Assembly: GCF_013041615.1 (NCBI RefSeq)
Contig: NZ_JABEPQ010000006.1
Span: forward strand, 116,317-180,316
Length of the DNA stretch: 64,000 nucleotides
Source of the DNA: Knoellia koreensis
Lineage (GTDB): Bacteria; Actinomycetota; Actinomycetes; Actinomycetales; Dermatophilaceae
Reading direction: 5' to 3'
Shown: one piece after another, positions 26,562 to 34,530 of the stretch
Layout of the letters: the number at the start of each line of letters is the position of its first letter
Position numbering within the stretch: position 1 is the first letter of the stretch
Translations under genes and position numbers: made by a program
Notes under the pieces: generated by a model
What the model was told of the DNA's origin: nothing
Databases searched by the model: none
What the model saw: only the letters and a program-made list of their open reading frames with translations

Positions 26562-27470
26562 GTGAGCGACCGCGTGCCCGATGCGCTGGGTGAGGCGATG
26601 CAGCGCCTGTATGCCGTGGAGCCCGACGAGTTCATGGCGCTGCGCAAGAGCGTGGTCGCCGAGGTGAAGGCGGCGGGGGATGCCGCCACCGCCAAGGAGA
26701 TCGGCCAGCTGCGCAAGCCCAGCCTCGCGGCGTGGGCCCTCAACGTCGTGGCGCGCGAACGCGTCGAGGTCGTCGAGGACCTCGCCGACGTGGGGGAGCG
26801 AATGCGGGGTGCACAGTCGCGGATGGACACCGCCGCCCTCACCGGCATGCGCGGTGAGCGCGACGCCGTCCTCGCCACACTGGTCGAGGCGGCGACCGAC
26901 GTGGCCGCCGCGCACGACCGCCGCCTGAGCCCGGCCGTGCTCGACACGGTGCGCGCGACCGGCATCGCCGCGCTCGCGGACGAGACGGCGCAGGCCGCGG
27001 TGGCGTCGGGGCAGCTGACGAGGGCGTTGTCGTACTCGGGGTTCGGGGAGGTCGACCTCAGCGATGCGGTGGCGCGCACGACGGGTGGTGCGATCCTCAC
27101 CGTCATCCAGGGCTCCGGGGCGGCCACGCGGACGGCCGGGTCCACGGACGCGGGTCAGGGTGAAGGAACCGGCGCGGACGCCGGTGCCGAGGGGCCTGCG
27201 GACGACGTCGACGACGCGGACGACACGGCCGCCGCGGAGGCGGCCCGCGAGGCGGAGCTGGAACGCCGCCGGTCCGCACTCACCGCGGCGCAGGAGGCGG
27301 TCGAGGCCGCCCGGGCCAAGGCCGAGGAGACGCGGGAGCGGCTGGCCGTCGTGGAACGCCAGCTCGCCAAGGCCCGCGCCGCCGACGAGCGCGCACTCGA
27401 GGCGGTCACCGACGCGGTGCGGGCGCGCAAGGCCGCCGAGGCCGATCTCGCTGCGCTGCAAGGCGACTGA
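26562..27470 (+). CDS. Hypothetical protein with C-terminal coiled coil
   Basis: 302 residues from GTG 26562, TACCGT 7 bases upstream and no Shine-Dalgarno. An N-terminal helical domain (1-165; LYAVEPDEFMALRKSVVAEVKAAGD, IGQLRKPSLAAWALNVVARER) is of a kind seen in many actinobacteria without known function. A Gly/Asp-rich linker (about 185-220) leads to a long coiled coil (about 220-300; Ala/Glu/Arg heptads). Soluble, possibly a scaffold or DNA-associated protein. Followed by copy 2 of the intergenic repeat. Confidence 0.65.
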   Translation: MSDRVPDALGEAMQRLYAVEPDEFMALRKSVVAEVKAAGDAATAKEIGQLRKPSLAAWALNVVARERVEVVEDLADVGERMRGAQSRMDTAALTGMRGERDAVLATLVEAATDVAAAHDRRLSPAVLDTVRATGIAALADETAQAAVASGQLTRALSYSGFGEVDLSDAVARTTGGAILTVIQGSGAATRTAGSTDAGQGEGTGADAGAEGPADDVDDADDTAAAEAAREAELERRRSALTAAQEAVEAARAKAEETRERLAVVERQLAKARAADERALEAVTDAVRARKAAEADLAALQGD

Positions 27471-27490
27471 CCAGCGCAGACGCGTCCCCG

Positions 27491-27548
27491 CGGCATACGG
27501 CAACGTCTGCGTGAACGGTGGCCATGACAACCACTCACGCAGACGCAA
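27491..27548. repeat. Dispersed about 60-bp intergenic repeat, copy 2
   Basis: Same layout as 24010-24068: octamer CGGCATAC (27491-27498), CGTCTGCGT (27504-27512), 24-base loop with GGCCATGACAACCACT, ACGCAGACG (27537-27545). By eye about 52 of 60 positions agree. Lies 20 bases after the coiled-coil gene and about 140 bases upstream of the exopolysaccharide operon, with a further GCAGACGC just before it at 27476. Confidence 0.7.
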
Positions 27549-27685
27549 GGCGGGCGCGAGGTGGGGCAGGGCGGCCGCGGTGTCCACGATCCGTCCACGA
27601 CGGACTCATGCGTTTGTCGTAAGTGCAGGCTTCAACTGCTGCCTAGGGTTGGTGCCTGCAAGGCAGGGATTGCAAGGAGAGCCAC

Positions 27686-29836
27686 ATGGCGCTGGTCGCA
27701 ACCACCCTGCGCTACCCGAACAGGGCCGAGTGGGTCAGCGCCACCCGGTGCCTGACGTCCGATGACCCGGGCCTGGTGCGCAGGGTCAGTCGCGTTGCCC
27801 GCGCGGCGCGCAGGGGAATGGGCCTCGTCCTCGACGGGTCGGGACGCGCCGACCAGGTCGCCGCCGCGGTGGCATCGCGTCTCGCTCCGCAGACCCCTGT
27901 CCTGCTCACCGACTGCACCTGGTCGACCGGCGGTTCGGTGCTCGACCGTGTCCTGAGCCGGGTCGGGGTGCGGCTACTCGACCGCCCCAACGTGACCTTC
28001 AGCGTCGGGTCGCAGGCCGAGGCCGAGGTGTTCCCGCGCACGTGGGGGATCGCGCCCGAGCGGGTGACCCATGCCTCCTGGTACCACGGTGTCCCCGACG
28101 CCGACCCGCTCGACGACGTGCGTCACGACGGGCCGGTCTTCGCCGGTGGCCAGTCGGTGCGCGACTACCGGCCCTTCCTCGAGGCGATGGCGCTGCTGCG
28201 GGTCCCGGCGCTGGTGTCCGCGCCGGACTTCGCGCTGCCGGGGGACGTTCCGGTGCCGCCCGGGGTCGACGTGCGCGAGCTGCGTCCCGCCGCCTACGAC
28301 CAGGCGCTGCGGTCGGCCAGCGTCGTGGTCGTGCCGCTCCAGCAGCGCCACGACCGCGCCGCCGGCCAGTCCACCTACCTCACCGCGATGGCGCTCGGAA
28401 AGCTCGTCATCGTCACCGACAGCCTCGGTGTGCGTGAGCACGTCGAGGACGGCGTCACCGGTCTCGTCGTCGACCCGACACCCGAGGCCCTCGCCGATGC
28501 CCTGCGCTGGGCGCTCGACCCCGCGAACACCGAGGCCGTCGAGCGGATCCGCACCGCGGCGCGTGCATTCGTCACGACCCACTACTCCCCACAGCGGCAC
28601 ATCGCCCGGCTGGTCGAGCTGGCCGGACGTCTCGGCGCCACCCGGGTCGACGCCCGGCCGCGGTCCCGGCGCGTGACGATGGTTGAGTTCCCGCCGGCCG
28701 GTGGGCTGTTCCAGTTCGCCGTGCAGCTCGGGGAGGGGCTGGCCCGCCGCGGTCACCAGGTCGACGTCCTCACCGGACCCCGCCCCGAGCTGGCGTCGCG
28801 CGAGCCGGGCTGCCACATCCAGCCGGTCCTGCCGACCTGGCACCCCCACGACGAGAAGCCGCCGCCCGCGTGGTGGCGCAAGCTGCGCCGCGTCGTCCGG
28901 GCGGGGCAGCACGTGCTCGCCTGGGTCCAGGTCGTCGCGGTCCTCGCGATCCGTCGACCCGACGTCGTGATGTGGTCGGCCTGGCGCTTCCCCGTCGACG
29001 GCTGGGGCGTGCAGGTCGTCCGCCGCGTGCTGCCGCACGCCAGGCTCGTCATGGTCGCCCACGAGCCGCGCCCCCTCGTCGAGCAGGGTGGCGGCGACGG
29101 CGCGGCATACCGGGACAGCGGCCTGCTCACGCGAGCGCTCGCCGGCGCGTATGCCGTCGTCGACCACGTCTACGTCCTGGGCGAGCAGACCCGGCAGGTC
29201 TTCGAGGAGACCTGGCCGACCCGCGCGACCGTCACCGTCGTCCCCCACGGCGACGAGCGCATCTACCCGGCCGACTCCGTCAAGCCGGTGACCGGCACCC
29301 CACCCGACGTGCTCACCTTCGGCACCATCACGGCATACAAGGGGATCGACGTCCTGCTCGAGGCCTGGCCGCACGTCACCGCGCAGGTGCCCGAGGCGAC
29401 GCTGCGCATCGTCGGCCCGCTCAGCGCTGACATCGACGCCGCCGACCTCGACCGCCGGGCCCGCGCCGTCGGTGCGCAGGTGAGCACCGGCTACGTCGCC
29501 GTCGAGGACGTGCCGTCGGTGTTCGACCCGGCGCGGGTCGTGGCACTGCCGTATCTGCGCAGCAGCCAGAGCGGGGTCGCGCACCTCGCCCAGACCTTCC
29601 GGCGGCCCGTCGTCGCCTCCCGGGTCGGTGACATCCCCGCGGTCGTGGCCGACGGGGTGACCGGCCTGCTCGTCGAACCCGGTGACGCCGTCGCGCTGGC
29701 GCACGCCCTGGTGACGATGCTGCGCGACCCGGACCTCGCCGAGCGCCTCGGGGAGGCCGGGGAGCGGCTCCTGACCGCCGGTGCCTCGTGGGACGAGGTC
29801 GCGGCCGCCGTCGACACCGTCTGGGGTGGGCGGTGA
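27686..29836 (+). CDS. Tandem (two-module) glycosyltransferase
   Basis: 716 residues from ATG 27686 with AAGGAG upstream. Two GT-B modules in one chain. Module 1 (about 1-325) ends with the GT4-like nucleotide-sugar site AGQSTYLTAMALGKLVIVTD and GVREHVEDGVTGLVV. Module 2 begins at about 327 (VTMVEFPPAGGLFQFAVQLGEGLARRGHQ) and has TFGTITAYKGIDVLLEAW, VSTGYVAVEDVPSVFD and SSQSGVAHLAQTFRRPVVASRVGDIP. First gene of the exopolysaccharide operon; probably adds two successive sugars to the lipid-linked repeat unit. Donor sugars unknown. Confidence 0.85.
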   Translation: MALVATTLRYPNRAEWVSATRCLTSDDPGLVRRVSRVARAARRGMGLVLDGSGRADQVAAAVASRLAPQTPVLLTDCTWSTGGSVLDRVLSRVGVRLLDRPNVTFSVGSQAEAEVFPRTWGIAPERVTHASWYHGVPDADPLDDVRHDGPVFAGGQSVRDYRPFLEAMALLRVPALVSAPDFALPGDVPVPPGVDVRELRPAAYDQALRSASVVVVPLQQRHDRAAGQSTYLTAMALGKLVIVTDSLGVREHVEDGVTGLVVDPTPEALADALRWALDPANTEAVERIRTAARAFVTTHYSPQRHIARLVELAGRLGATRVDARPRSRRVTMVEFPPAGGLFQFAVQLGEGLARRGHQVDVLTGPRPELASREPGCHIQPVLPTWHPHDEKPPPAWWRKLRRVVRAGQHVLAWVQVVAVLAIRRPDVVMWSAWRFPVDGWGVQVVRRVLPHARLVMVAHEPRPLVEQGGGDGAAYRDSGLLTRALAGAYAVVDHVYVLGEQTRQVFEETWPTRATVTVVPHGDERIYPADSVKPVTGTPPDVLTFGTITAYKGIDVLLEAWPHVTAQVPEATLRIVGPLSADIDAADLDRRARAVGAQVSTGYVAVEDVPSVFDPARVVALPYLRSSQSGVAHLAQTFRRPVVASRVGDIPAVVADGVTGLLVEPGDAVALAHALVTMLRDPDLAERLGEAGERLLTAGASWDEVAAAVDTVWGGR

Positions 29837-31308
29837 GCATGGCCACCCGGGGGCGCAGCAACAGCCTCGTCACCGGTGTCCTGTGGAACCTCGCCCAGTT
29901 CGGCGCGGGCCGGTTCGTCACCTTCGTCGTCACCATCGTGCTGGCGCGGCTCGTGGAGCCGTCCGCCTTCGGCCTGCTGGCCCTCGGCCTCGTCGCGCTC
30001 GGCGTCTTCGACCGGCTCAAGGACGTCGGTGTCGGTCAGGGGCTGGTGCAGCGGCCGGGCCCGTGGAGCAAGCTCGCGCCGACCGGCTTCATCCTCACCG
30101 TCGTCGGGGCGGTCGTCCTCGCCGGCCTCTGCGCCGTCTTCGCCCCGCAGATCGGGGAGCTGCTCGGTGACCGCAACCTCGCGCCGGTGCTGCAGGTGCT
30201 CGCCATCAGCCTCGCCGTCAGCGGCCTCGCGGTCTTCCCCGATGCCGCGCTGCGACGGCACATGTACTTCCGCCAGCGCACCGCCCCCGAGCTGGCGGGC
30301 GCCGTCGCCAAGGGCGTGGTCTCGATCGCGCTCGCACTCGCCGGGTGGGGTGTCTGGAGCCTCGCGTGGGGCCAGGTGGCGGGATCGGCGGCCACCACGA
30401 TCGGCTACTGGATCGCCTACCGCCGCCACGTCGACGACCCGATCCGGTCGGGCTGGTCGCCGCCGGTGGCGCGCTCGCTGCTGACCTACGGTGGGCAGCT
30501 CGCCTGGGTGTCGCTGGCGGCGCTGCTGCTCGACAACCTCGACTACCTCCTCATCGGGCGTCGGCTCGGGGCGGAACAGCTCGGCTACTACACGGTGGCC
30601 TTCCGGCTGCCGGAGCTGCTCGTCATCAGCGTCTGCACCGTCATCGGCCAGGTGCTGTTCTCCACCTTCTCCGCGAGGCAGGGGGACCACACCGGGCTGC
30701 GTGACCAGTACCTCATGACCACCGCGGCGGTGGCCACGCTCATCGTGCCGATCGGGGCCGGGCTCAGTGCCACGGCGCCGGATGCCGTCCCCGTCGTGCT
30801 GGGCAGCGCCTTCTCCGCCAGCGTGCCGGTGCTGCAGTTCCTCGGGATCTACGGGGCCGTCTACGCACTGACGTTCCACGCGGGAGAGCTCTACAAGGCG
30901 ACCGGTCGCGCGCACATCCTGCTGTGGCTCGCCGTGGTCAAGCTCGTCCTGATGCTGCCGGCCCTGTGGGTCGCGGCCGGCCACTCCATCACCGCCGTGG
31001 CCGGGACCCTCGTCGGCCTGCACGTCGTGTTCGCCGTCATGCGGGCCGGGATCGTGCGCCGGTACATCGGCATCGGCATGGGTGCCCAGCTGCGCGCCGT
31101 CATCGCACCGGTGGTCGCTGGCGTCGTCATGTGGGGTGCGGTGGTGCTCCTGGGGGCGCTGCTGCCCGACTGGCCGCACCTGCTGCGCCTGCTCCTGCTC
31201 ATGGTGGCCGGGGCCGTGGTCTACGTCGCGGCCCTGTCCGTCCTCGACCGCGCGGCGGTGCGCCAGATCCGCTCGATCGTCGCCCAGGTGCGAGGAGCCA
31301 GGGCATGA
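29833..31308 (+). CDS. Polysaccharide flippase, Wzx/MATE-like
   Basis: 491 residues from GTG 29833 (GTGA overlap). About 12-14 membrane helices; opens RSNSLVTGVLWNLAQFGAGRFVTFVVTIVLARLVEPSAFGLLAL, the standard polysaccharide-biosynthesis-protein (Wzx, RfbX) start, with DRLKDVGVGQGLVQRP as the first loop and DNLDYLLIGRRLGAEQLGYYTVAFRLPEL mid-protein. Should flip the undecaprenyl-linked repeat unit to the outer face of the membrane for polymerisation by the Wzy protein encoded four genes on. Confidence 0.88.
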   Translation: MSMATRGRSNSLVTGVLWNLAQFGAGRFVTFVVTIVLARLVEPSAFGLLALGLVALGVFDRLKDVGVGQGLVQRPGPWSKLAPTGFILTVVGAVVLAGLCAVFAPQIGELLGDRNLAPVLQVLAISLAVSGLAVFPDAALRRHMYFRQRTAPELAGAVAKGVVSIALALAGWGVWSLAWGQVAGSAATTIGYWIAYRRHVDDPIRSGWSPPVARSLLTYGGQLAWVSLAALLLDNLDYLLIGRRLGAEQLGYYTVAFRLPELLVISVCTVIGQVLFSTFSARQGDHTGLRDQYLMTTAAVATLIVPIGAGLSATAPDAVPVVLGSAFSASVPVLQFLGIYGAVYALTFHAGELYKATGRAHILLWLAVVKLVLMLPALWVAAGHSITAVAGTLVGLHVVFAVMRAGIVRRYIGIGMGAQLRAVIAPVVAGVVMWGAVVLLGALLPDWPHLLRLLLLMVAGAVVYVAALSVLDRAAVRQIRSIVAQVRGARA

Positions 31309-32804
31309 CTCGGCACACCGACAGGCTCGCCGGCGTGGCCGTGCTGTCGACGGCCCTGAGCGACGCGTCGGGTGTCCACGTGCGTGCCGACGCCGTGCGT
31401 GGCAACGACCTGCGGCCGGACCAGTGGGCGGCTGGCCGTGAGCTGATCGTCGACCGGCCACGGCCCGACGCCGCGGTCATCGTCGTGGCCGACGGGGCCG
31501 CGAGCGCCGCGGCACAGCTCGAGGCCGTGTGCGCCGAGGCCGGCGAGGCACCGCACGGCCCGGTGTGGGTGCTGTGGCGCGGGTGGCGCGCAGCGGCCGT
31601 CCGCCGGGTTGCCGACCGCACGGGCCTGGTCGTCCACGCGTCCTTCCGGTGCACCGACTCACCGTCCTCCCCGGTCCACCTCGTCCGTGAGGGGCCGAGG
31701 CAGGCAATCCGGTGGTTGGGAGCGTCGGCGCGCGAGCGCTGGGGCTGGCGCAGCCGGTTCGGCAGCATCGCCAACCAGCTGCCCGGCGTCGGCCGCTACT
31801 TCTTCGAGGGGCGCGCGGTGCTGCTCGGCCGTCCCGACACGACGCTGCGCTGGCCCGGCGGCGTCGCCACCGGTTCGGCCCCGGCAGTGCTGCACCTGGC
31901 CGGTGGCCCGACCTCCGGCCGGGTGGTGCTGACCTGGGCCGACGCCTCCGGTGAGCCGACGGTCCACACCAAGGTGGCCGGCCCCGCCCAGGCCGACGAC
32001 CTGCGCGCCGAGTTCCGTGCCCTGACGGTCCTGGCCACCATGGGCGGCCTGGACGGGTCCGTCCCGCGGCTCGCGCAGTGGCAGGAGACGCCGGGCTGGC
32101 TCGCCATCACCCAGACGCACCTGCCCGGGCACGCGGTCCACGCCCGCGCCATCGGACCACGCGGGCGGGCCGCCGCGGGGCAGAACCTCGAGGACCTCGT
32201 CGACCGGTGGGTCCGGGACCTCGCGCTCGCCAGCCGCAGTGTGGCCCTGGGCGAGATTCCCACCACCGACCAGGCGCTGCCCGTGGACGTGGCTTCGGCC
32301 TTCCGCGACCCCGGCCTCAGCGCGGCAGTCCTGCGCGGACTCGTCGTGTCGAAGGAACGTCCCGGCCTCGTGCACGGCGACCTGTGGCGGGGCAACGTCG
32401 TGCGCGCCCCCGACGGCGCCTCGATCGGCGTCATGGACTGGGAGTCCGGCCGGGTCGGGCACGCGCTCTTCGACCTCCTGACCTGGGTCGTGACCGAGCT
32501 CAGCGACGATGTTGCCGTCGGTCCGGCGGTGGCCCGGGCGCTCACCCGCGGTGGCGACGGTGCCGTCACGGCCAGGCGCGTGCGGACCCTGCTGTCCGCA
32601 CTGGACCAGGAGCTCGAACCCGACGACGTCGAGGCACTGGTCCTGGCCCAGCTCGTGCTCATCGCGCTCGAGGGCGGGCCGGCCGCGGCGACGACCGAGA
32701 CGCGACGACGCGAGTGGCTGGCCGCGGTCGAGCACCTGTGGCAGTCGTGGCTGCGTGACGGGTCGCCCTGGCGGCCGCGCACCGACGGATGGGTGCGGTC
32801 ATGA
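31305..32804 (+). CDS. APH-fold phosphotransferase-like protein of the exopolysaccharide operon
   Basis: 499 residues from ATG 31305 (ATGA overlap). The C-terminal half (about 200-480) is an aminoglycoside-phosphotransferase/choline-kinase fold with catalytic loop VHGDLWRGNVV near 355-365 and DFG-equivalent VMDWESG near 375, both with the expected Asp, Asn and Asp. The N-terminal 200 residues, including a VIVVADGAASAAAQLEA strand-helix and GRYFFEGRAVLLGRPDTTLR, are not recognised. Position between flippase and glycosyltransferase suggests it phosphorylates a sugar or an acceptor in the polymer; inference only. Confidence 0.7.
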   Translation: MTRHTDRLAGVAVLSTALSDASGVHVRADAVRGNDLRPDQWAAGRELIVDRPRPDAAVIVVADGAASAAAQLEAVCAEAGEAPHGPVWVLWRGWRAAAVRRVADRTGLVVHASFRCTDSPSSPVHLVREGPRQAIRWLGASARERWGWRSRFGSIANQLPGVGRYFFEGRAVLLGRPDTTLRWPGGVATGSAPAVLHLAGGPTSGRVVLTWADASGEPTVHTKVAGPAQADDLRAEFRALTVLATMGGLDGSVPRLAQWQETPGWLAITQTHLPGHAVHARAIGPRGRAAAGQNLEDLVDRWVRDLALASRSVALGEIPTTDQALPVDVASAFRDPGLSAAVLRGLVVSKERPGLVHGDLWRGNVVRAPDGASIGVMDWESGRVGHALFDLLTWVVTELSDDVAVGPAVARALTRGGDGAVTARRVRTLLSALDQELEPDDVEALVLAQLVLIALEGGPAAATTETRRREWLAAVEHLWQSWLRDGSPWRPRTDGWVRS

Positions 32805-33922
32805 CCGCGACCAAGGTGTTGCACGTCCTCGACTCGTTCAGCTTCGGCGGGGCCGAGCAGCTCGTCGCGAGCCTGGGCGCGCAACCGTCGCCCGACCTCG
32901 TGGTGCGCGCCGCGAGCCTCGCGCCGGAGGGTCTGGGGCGGGACGCCATGCTCCCGCGGCTGGAGGCGGCCGGGCTGCGCCCGGTCCACCTCGGCGTCCG
33001 CCGGCTCCTCGACGCCCCGGGCCTGTCGCGTCTGGTCGGCCAGCTGCGCAAAAGCGGGACTGACGTCGTCCACGCCCACCTCGGGTATGCCGCGACGGTC
33101 GTGCCGCTTGCAGCTCGCCTAGCCGGGATCCCTTGTGTCGCAACGCTTCACCACGTCCCTGAGGACCTCCCGCGTGGTGAGTGGCTCAAGGAACGGATGT
33201 CGGTGCGGGTGCCGACGCGGCTGGGCCGGTTGGTGTTCGTGTCGCAGTTCGCCCAGGACGAGTTCGCGCGCCGGCACGGCCCGGCCCAGGACTCGTGGCG
33301 GGTCATCCACAACGCGGTCGACCTCGACCGGTTCCGGCCGCCGGAGCACCGCACCGAGCGGCCGCCGACGTGGCTGGCGCTCGCGGCACTGCGCGCACCC
33401 AAGGGCCACGACGACCTGCTCCACGCCTGGGCCCGGGTGGTGAGCAGCCATCCGCAGGCACACCTCCTCGTCGCCGGTGACGGGCCGCAGGCCGACCACC
33501 TGCGCGAGCTCGTGGCCCGGCTCGGCCTGCGCGACCGGGTCGAGCTGCTCGGCGCCCGGGAGGACGTGCCCGAGCTGCTGCGCCAGGTCGACGGCGTCGT
33601 GTCGGCGTCGCACACCGAGGCGCTGCCGACCGCCCTGATCGAGGCCGCCGCGAGCGGCCTGCCGGTCGTCGCCACCGATGTGGGGGGCACCGGCGAGGTC
33701 GTCAGCGACGGCGTGACCGGACGGCTCGTGCCGGCGAACGACCCGGACCGGCTCGCCGCCGCACTGACCGACCTCGTCGACGACCCCGACAGCAGGGCCC
33801 GAATGGGCGATGCGGCCAGGTCACGAGCGCTGGACCATTTCGGCATGACCCGCTGGGTCGACCAGCTCACCGATCTCTACACCGAGGTGCTCGGCACCCG
33901 CAGCAAGGAAAGGACACCATGA
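32801..33922 (+). CDS. Glycosyltransferase family 4 protein
   Basis: 373 residues from ATG 32801 (ATGA overlap). GT-B fold: N-terminal VLHVLDSFSFGGAEQLVASL, VVHAHLGYAATVV, then IHNAVDLDRFRPP, APKGHDDLLHAWARV, LLVAGDGPQADHLRELVARLGL and the donor-site motif SHTEALPTALIEAAASGLPVVATDVGGTGEVV with the E-x7-E pair. Retaining transferase using an NDP- or phospho-activated sugar. Part of the coupled exopolysaccharide operon. Confidence 0.88.
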   Translation: MTATKVLHVLDSFSFGGAEQLVASLGAQPSPDLVVRAASLAPEGLGRDAMLPRLEAAGLRPVHLGVRRLLDAPGLSRLVGQLRKSGTDVVHAHLGYAATVVPLAARLAGIPCVATLHHVPEDLPRGEWLKERMSVRVPTRLGRLVFVSQFAQDEFARRHGPAQDSWRVIHNAVDLDRFRPPEHRTERPPTWLALAALRAPKGHDDLLHAWARVVSSHPQAHLLVAGDGPQADHLRELVARLGLRDRVELLGAREDVPELLRQVDGVVSASHTEALPTALIEAAASGLPVVATDVGGTGEVVSDGVTGRLVPANDPDRLAAALTDLVDDPDSRARMGDAARSRALDHFGMTRWVDQLTDLYTEVLGTRSKERTP

Positions 33923-34530
33923 CGTCCAGCACGGACCCGTCCACCACGGAGGAGCCGTCCACCACGGACTCCCCCACCCCACGCAGGAACCGGCGGCCGT
34001 TCTGGGCCCTGGTGCTCGGCCTGGCGGCTGCCCTCGCCGTCGGGGCGCTCGGCACGGCATACGTCCTGGCCCAGGCTCCCGTCTACGAGGCGCAGGTCGA
34101 TGTCCTCGTCAGCCCCAGCCAGACCGCGAGCAACTCCGACGCCGCAGCCCTGTTCGACTCGCTCAGCCGCGGACAGGTGGCTGCCACGGCCGCCGAGATC
34201 TTCCGCCAGGAGCGCTGGCACGCCGGTGAGCGGGGCACGGTCGAGGCCGGCGTCGTCACCCCCAGCGCGGTGATCCAGGTGACCGCACAGGCCAGCACCG
34301 CGGCCCAGGCCACCAAGCTTGTCGAGACGGTCGTCGCCAACGCCGACCCCGAGGTCGACAAGGCGCTCGCGCCCTACCAGGTCGAGCGCCTCGACGACAC
34401 CAATCCCACTGCGACCGTGGTGGGGTTGTCGCGCGGCCTGATGCTCGTGCTCGTCCTCGTGGCCGCCGTCGTCGCGGGTGCCGCCGTGTGGCGGTTCGTC
34501 TACGCCGGCAGGAGCGCTCGCGGCGCGTGA
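33919..34530 (+). CDS. Wzz/YveK-like chain-length determinant protein
   Basis: 203 residues from ATG 33919 (ATGA overlap). A Ser/Thr-rich cytoplasmic start, a helix at about 28-50, an extracytoplasmic domain (about 52-165; PVYEAQVDVLVSP, VIQVTAQASTAAQATKLVETVVANAD) and a second helix (about 168-190) followed by RFVYAGRSARGA. This is the polysaccharide co-polymerase layout (Wzz/CapA) without an attached tyrosine kinase. It would set the length of chains made by the next gene's polymerase. Confidence 0.78.
   Translation: MTSSTDPSTTEEPSTTDSPTPRRNRRPFWALVLGLAAALAVGALGTAYVLAQAPVYEAQVDVLVSPSQTASNSDAAALFDSLSRGQVAATAAEIFRQERWHAGERGTVEAGVVTPSAVIQVTAQASTAAQATKLVETVVANADPEVDKALAPYQVERLDDTNPTATVVGLSRGLMLVLVLVAAVVAGAAVWRFVYAGRSARGA

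Noticed and set aside
29491..31461. Long minus-strand frame of about 650 codons under the flippase and APH genes
   Set aside because: Same shadow effect; composition is His/Asp/Arg/Gly-rich with no domain, and it cuts across three well-supported coupled genes.
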